A DNA stretch of 8,956 bases, taken from DASZXJ01 sp035545895 (GTDB lineage: Bacteria; Planctomycetota; Phycisphaerae; Tepidisphaerales; Tepidisphaeraceae). Both the position numbers and the translations under genes were made by a program. The DNA is taken from positions 1 through 8,956 of the forward strand of contig DASZXJ010000133.1 of assembly GCA_035545895.1 (NCBI GenBank), read 5' to 3'. Each line of letters begins with the position of its first letter. Position 1 is the stretch's first letter. Under the pieces are notes generated by a model. That model was not told the DNA's origin, did not search any database, and was given only the letters and a program-made list of their open reading frames with translations. Shown in pieces: positions 1 to 6,000 of this stretch.

Positions 1-35
1 ATGGCGCAAGCGGGTTTCGACGTCGCTTGCGCCAT
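1..35. repeat. 12-bp perfect inverted repeat (hairpin) at the left edge
   Basis: ATGGCGCAAGCG (1-12) is the exact reverse complement of CGCTTGCGCCAT (24-35), with an 11-nt loop. A 10-bp palindrome, CATCGCGATG (33-42), overlaps the right arm. The stem begins at base 1, so it may extend beyond the window. No T-run follows. The stretch can also be read in frame 1 as 15 residues ending at TGA 46-48 with fairly GC-rich third positions, so it could be the last codons of a gene entering from the left. Whether it is a terminator, a REP-like element or coding sequence cannot be decided from what is visible. Confidence 0.6.
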
Positions 36-48
36 CGCGATGATTTGA

Positions 49-273
49 CCGGAGAATTACCCCCCCCCCCCCGACTCCGCTCGAATTTTCACGAAGTGCG
101 CCGTCTCAGAGGAACGCAACCCGCGCCTTCGAGGTGTTATCCGCAATGAAACACCAATGTAGTATATGAATTCCGCTGGGTCTGCTGCTGATGAATCGGC
201 GTTCATCCATGGATGGAGTGCCCTCCGTGCATTCTTCATATCTTGTGGCTCATGGAAATCTCGACGGCTGAAT
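49..273. other. Intergenic stretch upstream of hom, no gene recognised
   Basis: Apart from the poly-C run there is nothing convincing here. A minus-strand open frame at 57-239 reads through the poly-C as a glycine run and has no recognisable domain, so I regard it as chance. A weak hairpin (GGTGTT / AACACC, around 132-154) is present. I see no riboswitch fold, tRNA or repeat array. Confidence 0.5.
60..72. repeat. Homopolymer run of 13 C
   Basis: Thirteen consecutive C residues lie in non-coding DNA about 200 bp upstream of the hom promoter. Runs of this length can change by slipped-strand mispairing and are also typical places for sequencing or assembly error. It is too far from the promoter boxes for an obvious spacer effect on hom. 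Confidence 0.9.
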
Positions 274-302
274 TTGGCGTCCGCCCGCTCTTGCCTTAAA
301 AT
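274..302 (+). promoter_or_regulatory. Sigma70-like promoter for hom
   Basis: A -35 box TTGGCG (274-279) and a -10 box TAAAAT (297-302) are separated by exactly 17 bp. The predicted transcription start is near 309, only about 6 nt before the hom ATG at 315. No Shine-Dalgarno sequence lies in front of that ATG, so the transcript would be leaderless or nearly so. Called by eye from the consensus. Confidence 0.5.
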
Positions 303-314
303 GGCTGGTTAATC

Positions 315-1637
315 ATGGCAGACAAAACCATCGGCATCTGTTTGCTCGGGTGCGGCATCGTCGGCGGCGGCGTGGAGAGAATCCTGCGCGAACAGCGCGA
401 ATTGCTCAAACAGCGCACGGGAATCGACTTTGAATTGCGGCATGTCGTCGTGAAGGACCGCAACGATTTCCCGCCCAACCACGCGGAATTGCCGATGTCC
501 ACCGACGCCAACGCGGCCATCGATGATCCCGGGAGCGACATCATCGTCGAACTGATCGGCGGCACCGGAGTGGCCGGCACATTCATCGAACGCGCGCTCA
601 AACTGGGCAAACCGGTCGTCACTGCAAACAAAAGTCTGCTGGCTTTGAAAGGCCCGGATCTTTTCAAGATCGCAAGGCAATACAATGCGTGCATCGCTTT
701 CGAAGCCTCCTGCGGCGGCGGCATACCGATCATCGAAGCGCTGCTTCACGGACTCGTCGCCAACAAAGTGCATGCGCTGGTCGGCATCGTCAATGGCACG
801 TGCAATTTCATTTTATCGCAGATGACCCAGAAAGGCTGGAGCTATCAGGAAGCGCTGGCTGAGGCGCAAAAGCAGGGATTCGCCGAGGCCAATCCGGCGC
901 TGGACGTTTCCGGTCGCGATCCCGCGCAGAAGCTTTCGATCCTCGCGGGACTGGCGTTCAACGTGCGCATCGCCGAAGCCGATATTCATGTCGAAGGGAT
1001 CGACAAGCTGCAAGTCCCGGATATCGGCTATGCGCGCGAACTGGGATATGTCATCAAGTTGCTGGCGATTGCCGAGCGCGCCGGCGACGGCCAGGTGGCG
1101 CTCCGCGTACACCCAACGCTGGTTCACGCCGATGACATGCTCGCCAAGGTAAGCGGCAGCTTCAACGCGATCAGTGTTTATGGCCACGCGCTGGGACATT
1201 CGCTGTATTACGGTCGCGGCGCGGGCAGAACCCCCACCGCCAGCGCGATTGTGGCGGATTTGGTCGGCGTGGCGATGGGCACCGCCGGCGAAACCTTCAA
1301 ACGCCTGCACATCTACCCCGATCAAACTCCAGCGGTGACGGCGTTGCCTTTCGAACAGCTTCAATCCCGCTATTACATTCGCCTGGCCGCCAAGGATGAG
1401 CCGGGCGTGCTCGCAAAAGTAACGGCCGCGCTGGGCAAACACGGAATCAGCGTGGCGGCGGTGCTTCAGCGTGAATCCAACGGCGGGCAGTTCGTTCCCG
1501 TCGTCATCACAACGCATAGCGCCAGGGAAGGCTCGATGCGCGAAGCTTTGAAGGAAATCGACGGCTTTCATCCCATCCAGCCGCCGACCGTTTGCCTGCG
1601 CATCATCGATCAACCCGAGGAATTTGGAGGCAATTGA
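315..1637 (+). CDS. hom: Homoserine dehydrogenase with C-terminal ACT domain
   Basis: Cytosolic NAD(P)H-dependent reduction of aspartate-4-semialdehyde to homoserine, the branch point towards threonine and methionine. At 440 aa it has the length of the monofunctional, ACT-containing family. Residues 7-20 form the Rossmann nucleotide loop (LLGCGIVGGG), and TANKSLLA (103-110) carries the conserved NK. Also visible are ASCGGGIPII (131-140), GIVNGTCNFIL (157-167) and the catalytic region around Asp202 and Lys206 in GRDPAQKLSILAG. The substrate-domain signature GRGAGRTPTASAIVADL spans 300-316. An ACT domain from about 354 to 430 suggests feedback control by threonine. The ATG at 315 puts the Rossmann loop at the usual distance from the N-terminus, but there is no Shine-Dalgarno sequence and the promoter's -10 box ends only 12 nt upstream. 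No other threonine-pathway gene is adjacent. Its last codons contain one copy of the 13-bp repeat that recurs before the next gene. Confidence 0.96.
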   Translation: MADKTIGICLLGCGIVGGGVERILREQRELLKQRTGIDFELRHVVVKDRNDFPPNHAELPMSTDANAAIDDPGSDIIVELIGGTGVAGTFIERALKLGKPVVTANKSLLALKGPDLFKIARQYNACIAFEASCGGGIPIIEALLHGLVANKVHALVGIVNGTCNFILSQMTQKGWSYQEALAEAQKQGFAEANPALDVSGRDPAQKLSILAGLAFNVRIAEADIHVEGIDKLQVPDIGYARELGYVIKLLAIAERAGDGQVALRVHPTLVHADDMLAKVSGSFNAISVYGHALGHSLYYGRGAGRTPTASAIVADLVGVAMGTAGETFKRLHIYPDQTPAVTALPFEQLQSRYYIRLAAKDEPGVLAKVTAALGKHGISVAAVLQRESNGGQFVPVVITTHSAREGSMREALKEIDGFHPIQPPTVCLRIIDQPEEFGGN

Positions 1638-1642
1638 CCTGT

Positions 1643-1669
1643 CGAGACAGGCGTTCCGCGCCGGTCTCG
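1643..1669 (+). terminator. Hairpin just after hom, possible terminator or REP-like element
   Basis: The arms 1643-1653 (CGAGACAGGCG) and 1659-1669 (CGCCGGTCTCG) pair at 10 of 11 positions (one A-G mismatch) around a 5-nt loop. A competing smaller stem, CCTGTC/GACAGG (1638-1651), starts immediately after the hom stop codon. No T-run follows, so a classic intrinsic terminator is not shown. It may instead attenuate, protect the hom 3' end or be a dispersed palindromic repeat. No promoter is apparent between it and the lyase gene, so the lyase may depend partly on read-through from hom. Confidence 0.4.
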
Positions 1670-1685
1670 CTCACATACCGGATTT

Positions 1686-1690
1686 GGAGG
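1686..1690 (+). promoter_or_regulatory. Ribosome-binding site of the pectate lyase gene
   Basis: GGAGG lies 4 nt before the ATG at 1695. This is a strong Shine-Dalgarno core at slightly short spacing, and it fixes the start codon of the lyase. It is the only textbook-strength site in the window and lies inside the second copy of the 13-bp repeat. Confidence 0.7.
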
Positions 1691-1694
1691 CAAT

Positions 1695-2996
1695 ATGAAT
1701 CGGATTACCCAGATACTGGCGTTCACCTTTGCATTCTGCGCCGTTGCCGCAGCTCAAACGACCAAGCCTGCTCAGCTTGCCTTCCCGGGCGCTGAAGGAT
1801 TTGGCGCATTTGCCCAGGGCGGTCGCGGCGGAAAGGTGATCTTTGTTACAAACCTTGAGGACTCCGGTCCCGGCTCTCTTCGAGCCGCCTGCGAAACATC
1901 CGGCCCGCGCACGATTCTCTTCCGCGTCTCGGGCACGATCATGCTCAAGAATCGGCTGACCATTCGTGAACCGTTTGTCACGATCGCCGGCCAGTCCGCG
2001 CCGGGCGATGGCATTTGCGTCGGCGGTTTTGACACGCTTGTTCAGACTCACGATGTGATCCTCCGCCACGTGCGCTTCCGCGCCGGGGACCTCGCGCCCG
2101 GCGAACGCGATGCTTTGTCGCTCATGGACACGGTCAACGCCATCGTCGATCACTGCTCGGCCAGTTGGTCGATCGATGAAGGTCTTTCAACCACCAAGGC
2201 TTCGAAAAACGTCACGGTGCAATGGTGCTTCATCACCGAGGCGTTGCACAATTCCAATCACTTCAAGGGCAACCACGGCTTTGGCGGCATCATGCAGGGC
2301 GAAGCATTCAGCTATCACCATAATCTGTATGCTCACAACCGCTCGCGCAATCCGCGTCCCGAGACCGGCTATCACGATTTTCGCAACAATGTAATCTACG
2401 ACTGGAACGCGATGGCCGGCTATGCGGAGGACAACGGTTTTCGCATGAACTACGTTGCCAACTATCTCAAGGCCGGACCATCAACCCTTACCGGGCGTGA
2501 GTTCGCATTTCACACCGGCAAGCAGCGCACGTTTATGTATGCAAATGGAAATGTTCTGGAAGGTGTGGTGGCCGAGGGTCAGGACGACCGCAAGATCATC
2601 AACGTTCGTAATGGCGGAAACATGGTCGATAAACCCTTCGATTTTGCCCCGGTGAAAACCGATACCGCCACGGTCGCGTACGAACGCGTATTGAAAGAAG
2701 CCGGCGCAACGCTTCCCAAGCGCGATCCGGTTGACACGCGCATCGTCGAGACGGTTCGCAACGGCACGGGCAAGCAGATCGATTCTCAAAAGGATGTTGG
2801 CGGGTGGCCGGAACTCAAATCCGCTCAACCTGCTCCTGATGCCGACAACGACGGCCTTGCGGATGCATGGGAAACCGCCCATCGTCTGGATCCGCACAAC
2901 GCAGCCGACGGGAATCAGGATTCAGATTCGGACGGCTACACCAATCTTGAGGAATTTCTGAACAACACCGACCCAATGGGTACTGATGCAACTTAA
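1695..2996 (+). CDS. Secreted pectate lyase-like protein (PL1-type beta-helix) with C-terminal calcium-loop tail
   Basis: Predicted exported polysaccharide lyase cleaving polygalacturonate-like chains by Ca-dependent beta-elimination. Residues 1-21 form a signal peptide (short basic start, hydrophobic core, AAA before Gln). From about 28 to 370 is a right-handed beta-helix lyase region. It opens with FPGAEGFGAFAQGGRGGKV (30-48), a hallmark of environmental PL1-like lyases, and continues with the segment around DHCSASWSIDEG (152-163), whose acidic residues suit calcium binding. HHNLYAHNRSRNPRP (208-222) contains Arg218, the likely catalytic base by analogy with PL1. After a Pro/Ala linker (about 377-383) come two Asp-rich loops, DADNDGLADAWE (382-393) and DSDSDGYTNLEE (409-420), of the thrombospondin-3/dockerin-like calcium type. 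These are common on exported planctomycete proteins. At 433 aa it looks complete. The exact substrate is inferred from the family. Confidence 0.88.
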   Translation: MNRITQILAFTFAFCAVAAAQTTKPAQLAFPGAEGFGAFAQGGRGGKVIFVTNLEDSGPGSLRAACETSGPRTILFRVSGTIMLKNRLTIREPFVTIAGQSAPGDGICVGGFDTLVQTHDVILRHVRFRAGDLAPGERDALSLMDTVNAIVDHCSASWSIDEGLSTTKASKNVTVQWCFITEALHNSNHFKGNHGFGGIMQGEAFSYHHNLYAHNRSRNPRPETGYHDFRNNVIYDWNAMAGYAEDNGFRMNYVANYLKAGPSTLTGREFAFHTGKQRTFMYANGNVLEGVVAEGQDDRKIINVRNGGNMVDKPFDFAPVKTDTATVAYERVLKEAGATLPKRDPVDTRIVETVRNGTGKQIDSQKDVGGWPELKSAQPAPDADNDGLADAWETAHRLDPHNAADGNQDSDSDGYTNLEEFLNNTDPMGTDAT

Positions 2997-3029
2997 ACGT
3001 GACGTGGGCTTTCAGCCCGTGTCACGTTT
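2995..3029 (+). terminator. Strong stem-loop after the pectate lyase, probably bidirectional terminator
   Basis: A 16-bp stem (2995-3010 with 3014-3029) closes a TTC loop. All 16 positions pair if two G-U wobbles are allowed. The stem starts inside the lyase stop codon, begins with AAA and ends with TTT, and the same holds on the other strand. It lies between convergent genes and could therefore stop transcription of both. The run of T is short. Hairpins with a GGGCT-TTC-AGCCC core might also belong to a dispersed palindromic repeat family, which cannot be tested in this window. Confidence 0.7.
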
Positions 3030-3103
3030 GAAAATGCGCCAGTACCATTTAATGGCGATGATTTTATTTTCTTGACGGCTGCTGTTTCTGTTGCAACTTT
3101 GAG

Positions 3104-4234
3104 TTAGGCTCGGTATTCGCTTCCGACCTTTTTGCTGTATTCCTCGCGGATTTTGGCTTCTTTTTCGCCGTAGAAGAAGGAGAGCAGGACGAATCGCCGG
3201 CCGGCGGTGACGTCGGTGGCTTCGTGCAACAGGGAACATGAGAAGACAACGGCCGACCCGGCGTCGGGGCGGTATTCATGCAGGCCATATTCGGGAAACC
3301 GCAGCGTTCCGCCGCCGTAATCGTCGTTGAGCAATAGGGACATTGCGAAGCGCCGATGGGCCGTGCCGTCGGTGGTGTTATCCCGATGCGGACGGAAATA
3401 TCCGCCTCGGGCTGAGTCGTAGCATGCGATTCGGAAGTCCTCGTAGCGCGTGACCTCATAGTTAAACGCCATCCGAATTATCGGCCCCACGCGATTGCCG
3501 ACGAATCTCTTGACGTAAGCCAATTCCTCCTCATTGGCCATGAAATGATCTCGTCGAATCTTATGAGAATAGTCGTATGCGCCGACCGTTTTTCCATCCA
3601 CCTGCTTCATGAATCCGGAATCCTCATTGCCCTTTTCATCCCAAATCTGAATCAGCCGCTGACAAAGCTTTGGAGGAAGTACGTTCGGAATCAGCAGCAC
3701 CGGAGCGTGGTTGATGATTTGCCTAGGCGCTTCGCGCGCGATGCGCAGTTCATATTCGTTCAGCACCTGGCCGACAATTTGGCTGGGCTCGATTGCATCG
3801 AAGACGCGAACGATTCGCGAGTCCGGCCCGACCAGAAACGCCCGGCAGGCGGCCTGCAACGACGAGGCGTTCACGTCCGTCTGCGATGGATCGGCGGGCG
3901 GGCGCAGCGCGCCATAGAGGGCACTGGAGGCGAGCTTGGCATCGCACAGGACGGGAAACGGAATCTTGTCCTGCTCGGCAAATGCCTTAAGCCGCTCGAC
4001 CGGCCCGATGGTCACGGCCAGCACCGCGATTGGTTTCGATTGCAACTCCGCATATCCATCGCGAAACGCGGCATACACCGCGTGACACGTCGATTCCGTT
4101 TCGAAAGGGCAAAAGAGAAGCACAAACGATTTGCCGGAATATCGGGCGAGCTTGAATTCCTCGCCTGATGTAGTGGGAAGCTCGATATCTCGCAGCATGT
4201 CCCCCACCGCCGGATTGCCAAATGTAATTTGCAC
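3104..4234 (-). CDS. Peroxiredoxin-like / 2-oxoglutarate-Fe(II) oxygenase fusion protein
   Basis: A 376-aa two-domain soluble protein with no signal peptide. Residues 8-165 form a thioredoxin-fold AhpC/TSA-type domain. Cys50, in FCPFETESTC, sits where the peroxidatic Cys belongs, with Pro43 at the usual distance, but the Thr of the PxxxTxxC motif is replaced by Glu47. Residues about 175-355 form a prolyl-4-hydroxylase-like dioxygenase domain. Its iron triad is His283 and Asp285 (PHRD) plus His337 (LLHEA), with Arg346/347 placed to bind 2-oxoglutarate and GGGTLRFPEY (307-316) typical of the fold. The dioxygenase side therefore looks catalytically intact, and peroxidase activity is plausible but less certain. 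The start is GTG, supported by GAGGG 9 nt upstream (4244-4248). The substrate is unknown; hydroxylation of a protein or small molecule with peroxide sensing by the first domain is speculation. It is a single gene, convergent with the lyase and divergent from the esterase. Confidence 0.88.
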   Translation of the reverse strand: MQITFGNPAVGDMLRDIELPTTSGEEFKLARYSGKSFVLLFCPFETESTCHAVYAAFRDGYAELQSKPIAVLAVTIGPVERLKAFAEQDKIPFPVLCDAKLASSALYGALRPPADPSQTDVNASSLQAACRAFLVGPDSRIVRVFDAIEPSQIVGQVLNEYELRIAREAPRQIINHAPVLLIPNVLPPKLCQRLIQIWDEKGNEDSGFMKQVDGKTVGAYDYSHKIRRDHFMANEEELAYVKRFVGNRVGPIIRMAFNYEVTRYEDFRIACYDSARGGYFRPHRDNTTDGTAHRRFAMSLLLNDDYGGGTLRFPEYGLHEYRPDAGSAVVFSCSLLHEATDVTAGRRFVLLSFFYGEKEAKIREEYSKKVGSEYRA

Positions 4235-4243
4235 GTGCTTTTG

Positions 4244-4291
4244 CCCTCGTAAGACCGCTGACTATCATGCCGTCCGGGAAACTTCGTTCAA
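4244..4291 (-). promoter_or_regulatory. Candidate promoter and RBS of the peroxiredoxin/oxygenase gene
   Basis: On the minus strand, TTGAAC (4286-4291) and CATGAT (4264-4269) are separated by 16 bp. Each matches the -35/-10 consensus at four of six positions. A start near 4257 would leave a leader of about 22 nt containing GAGGG (4244-4248), 9 nt before the GTG start. The RBS is convincing; the promoter is only moderate. Confidence 0.4.
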
Positions 4292-4394
4292 CTTTTACCC
4301 CTTTACGTGATAGTGTGAGCAGAGAGGGCGCGGATTACATTTTGGCAATCAACGATGTGGAGAAACGAGTTTAATACCACATCGGATGAAGAGC

Positions 4395-4410
4395 GCGGCC
4401 TGCGGGCCGC
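4395..4410. repeat. GC-rich hairpin in the divergent intergenic region
   Basis: GCGGCC (4395-4400) and GGCCGC (4405-4410) form a perfect 6-bp all-GC stem with a TGCG loop, about 45 nt before the esterase ATG. The intergenic region 4235-4456 otherwise holds the minus-strand promoter candidate and no recognisable gene. I could not find a well-spaced plus-strand promoter for the esterase: TTGGCA (4342-4347) and TTTAAT (4370-4375) are 22 bp apart, which is too far. Confidence 0.5.
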
Positions 4411-4456
4411 CGCTAAACGAAGTGGCTGCAACTGATTGTTAGGGAATAGACCTACC

Positions 4457-5899
4457 ATGAAAATGGCTCGCACAATTGCGATTATTCTTGTAATTGCCTC
4501 CCGCGTGCATGCTGAGATCACCCTGCCCAAAGTGCTGGGGGACAACATGGTTCTGCAGCGAAATCAGCCGGTTCCGATCTGGGGCCATGCCGCAGGCGGC
4601 GAGCAGGTTCAGGTTCAATTCGCCGGTCAAACCCAATCCGCCGCCGCCGATGCCAGCGGCAATTGGAAGATATCCCTGGATGCAATGCCCGCATCCAACG
4701 AGCCGGGCGACATGACCATCAGCGGATCCAATTCGATCACGCTTAAGAACATTCTCATTGGCGAGGTCTGGCTTTGTGGCGGGCAATCCAACATGGAATT
4801 CCCGATGCAGCCGGTCGGAAATTTCAGCTCCAAGGTTCATGTCCTGCCGCAGCTCACCGATGCGCTGGCGGCTTCGAAGAATTCGGAGATTCGTTTATTC
4901 AAGGTGGAAAAACGCCTCAGCACGCCGGATGTCACCACCAGCGGCTGGAAGGAATGCGCTCCTGACTCAGCCGACAAATTCTCCGCCGTCGGCTATTTCT
5001 TCGGCAAGGAATTGCACGATCAATTGAAGGTGCCCATCGGCATGATGCAAAGCTGCTGGGCAGGGACGCGCATCGAGCCGTGGACTCCACCCGAAGCCTA
5101 CGAACAGATGCCGGTCTTCCAAAGTCAGGCCACGACCAAGCCGGTCAATATCGATGGTGCTCGCGCCGGCACGCACTTCAATGCGATGATTCGGCCGCTT
5201 GCTCCATACGCCATTCGCGGCGTCATCTGGTATCAGGGCGAATCCAATGTCATCAACAACGATGGATTGATTTACGTCGATAAAATGAAAGCCCTGATCG
5301 GTTCATGGCGCAGCACCTGGAACCAGGGAGATTTTCCGTTCTATTACGTTCAGCTCGCCCCGCTTTATTATTCCAAACGAAAAGACCCCAAGCCGCACAA
5401 CGAGCAGGAATTGCCATTGGGGTGGGAAGCGCAGGTGAAATCCCTGCGAATTCCCAATAGCGCAATGGCCGGCACGATGGATCTGGTCGAGAACTTCACC
5501 GACATTCACCCGGCTGACAAATCAACCGTCGCCCACCGGTTGGCGCTGATCGCGATGGCCAAGACCTATGGGCAAAAGGATCTCGTTTACAGTGGGCCAA
5601 TGTTTAAGTCGGTTTCGTTTGAGGATGGAAAGGCGCGAATCTCGTTTGATTTCACCGCGGGTGCGCTCGCCAGTCGCGATGGAAAGCCGTTGTCCGAATT
5701 TACAATTGCCGGCGCGGACGGCCGGTTCGTCCCCGCCAATGCTACGATCGATGGCGAAACCATCATCGTTTCATCGCCAAGCGTGACATCTCCTAAAATC
5801 GTCCGATTTGCGTGGAACGAATCCGCTCAGCCCAATCTGATTAACAAAGCCGGCTTGCCCGCGATTCCGTTCCGAACCGACGCGCCGGCCGATAATTGA
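4457..5899 (+). CDS. Secreted sialate O-acetylesterase-like SGNH esterase
   Basis: Predicted exported carbohydrate deacetylase of 480 aa, a normal length for the multidomain family annotated as sialate O-acetylesterase. Residues 1-19 are a signal peptide with a VHA-E cleavage site. Residues 20-100 form a beta-sandwich domain opening with LPKVLGDNMVLQRNQPVPIWG, the family's usual N-terminus. The SGNH hydrolase core runs from about 103 to 370. It contains the nucleophile Ser111 in CGGQSNMEFP, the GVIWYQGESN block (255-264) and the catalytic pair Asp349/His351 in TDIHPADK. A C-terminal beta domain (about 378-475) completes it. The ATG at 4457 is chosen because it starts directly at the signal peptide and has AGGGA 11 nt upstream; an in-frame TTG at 4436 would only add seven residues. 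In soil and aquatic bacteria such enzymes often deacetylate plant polysaccharides rather than sialic acid. With a pectate lyase 1.5 kb away, acetyl-pectin is a reasonable guess. Its stop codon overlaps the modB promoter. Confidence 0.92.
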   Translation: MKMARTIAIILVIASRVHAEITLPKVLGDNMVLQRNQPVPIWGHAAGGEQVQVQFAGQTQSAAADASGNWKISLDAMPASNEPGDMTISGSNSITLKNILIGEVWLCGGQSNMEFPMQPVGNFSSKVHVLPQLTDALAASKNSEIRLFKVEKRLSTPDVTTSGWKECAPDSADKFSAVGYFFGKELHDQLKVPIGMMQSCWAGTRIEPWTPPEAYEQMPVFQSQATTKPVNIDGARAGTHFNAMIRPLAPYAIRGVIWYQGESNVINNDGLIYVDKMKALIGSWRSTWNQGDFPFYYVQLAPLYYSKRKDPKPHNEQELPLGWEAQVKSLRIPNSAMAGTMDLVENFTDIHPADKSTVAHRLALIAMAKTYGQKDLVYSGPMFKSVSFEDGKARISFDFTAGALASRDGKPLSEFTIAGADGRFVPANATIDGETIIVSSPSVTSPKIVRFAWNESAQPNLINKAGLPAIPFRTDAPADN

Positions 5900-5924
5900 C
5901 GCGTTATATTGTCCTGCATATAAG
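5896..5924 (+). promoter_or_regulatory. Near-consensus sigma70-like promoter for modB
   Basis: TTGACG (5896-5901) and TATAAG (5919-5924) each match five of six consensus positions and are 17 bp apart, making this the best promoter in the window. The -35 box overlaps the esterase TGA (5897-5899). The predicted start near 5931 gives a leader of about 70 nt before the modB ATG at 6001. It also argues against the in-frame TTG at 5896 as the modB start, since that codon lies in the -35 box. Confidence 0.7.
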
Positions 5925-5925
5925 G
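5902..5925 (+). promoter_or_regulatory. Mo-box-like operator (ModE-type site) between the -35 and -10 boxes
   Basis: CGTTATAT (5902-5909) and ATATAAGG (5918-5925) form an inverted repeat (7 of 8 positions) with an 8-nt spacer, filling the space between the two promoter boxes and covering the -10. From memory, the ModE operator upstream of the E. coli modABCD operon has the form CGTTATAT-N8-AYATAACG and shares the run CGTTATATTGTC with this site. Such a placement would let a molybdate-bound ModE-family protein block RNA polymerase. The position directly before a molybdate permease gene makes the reading strong, but no modE gene is visible here. Confidence 0.7.
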
Positions 5926-6000
5926 ACGTGCGGCATCCATGACGACCCCGCGCCATCCATTTTCACGAAGCGCGACCTCCTCCAGCAGCAGGCCCGCGCC

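Larger units (their letters stand above)
1622..1694 (+). repeat. 13-bp direct repeat pair spanning the hom / pectate lyase junction
   Basis: ATTTGGAGGCAAT occurs at 1622-1634, within the final hom codons, and again at 1682-1694, directly before the next ATG. The copies are offset by 60 bp. The second copy supplies the GGAGG ribosome-binding site of the pectate lyase gene. Flanking sequence does not match beyond the 13 bp, apart from a nearby GG, so this is not a clear 60-bp tandem duplication. Confidence 0.85.

Noticed and set aside
1..48. Short frame MAQAGFDVACAIAMI-stop as a gene
   Set aside because: Fifteen residues at a window edge are not enough to call. It may be the tail of an upstream gene, and is noted under the hairpin there.
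57..239. 60-residue minus-strand ORF
   Set aside because: It depends on the poly-C run for a glycine tail, is Arg-rich in shadow-frame style and has no motif or RBS.
813..1613. Long antisense ORF within hom, and similar long antisense frames in the other genes
   Set aside because: These lack recognisable domains and mirror the strongly supported genes; they arise from GC-rich third positions.
1635..1663. TTGACC overlapping the hom stop as a -35 box for the lyase
   Set aside because: No acceptable -10 lies 16-18 bp downstream (the position reads GCGCCG).
4436..4456. In-frame TTG as an earlier start for the SGNH esterase
   Set aside because: It adds seven polar residues before the signal peptide and would place the AGGGA RBS inside the gene. 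ATG 4457 fits better.
85..5970. 12-bp match ATTTTCACGAAG at 85-96 and 5959-5970
   Set aside because: A 12-bp match is expected a few times by chance among all pairs in a window this size, and nothing else links the two sites.
5896..6000. In-frame TTG start giving a 254-aa ModB
   Set aside because: The codon lies in the -35 box and overlaps the esterase stop. The extra 35 residues are not membrane-like and do not resemble ModB, and the ATG at 6001 gives the normal length.
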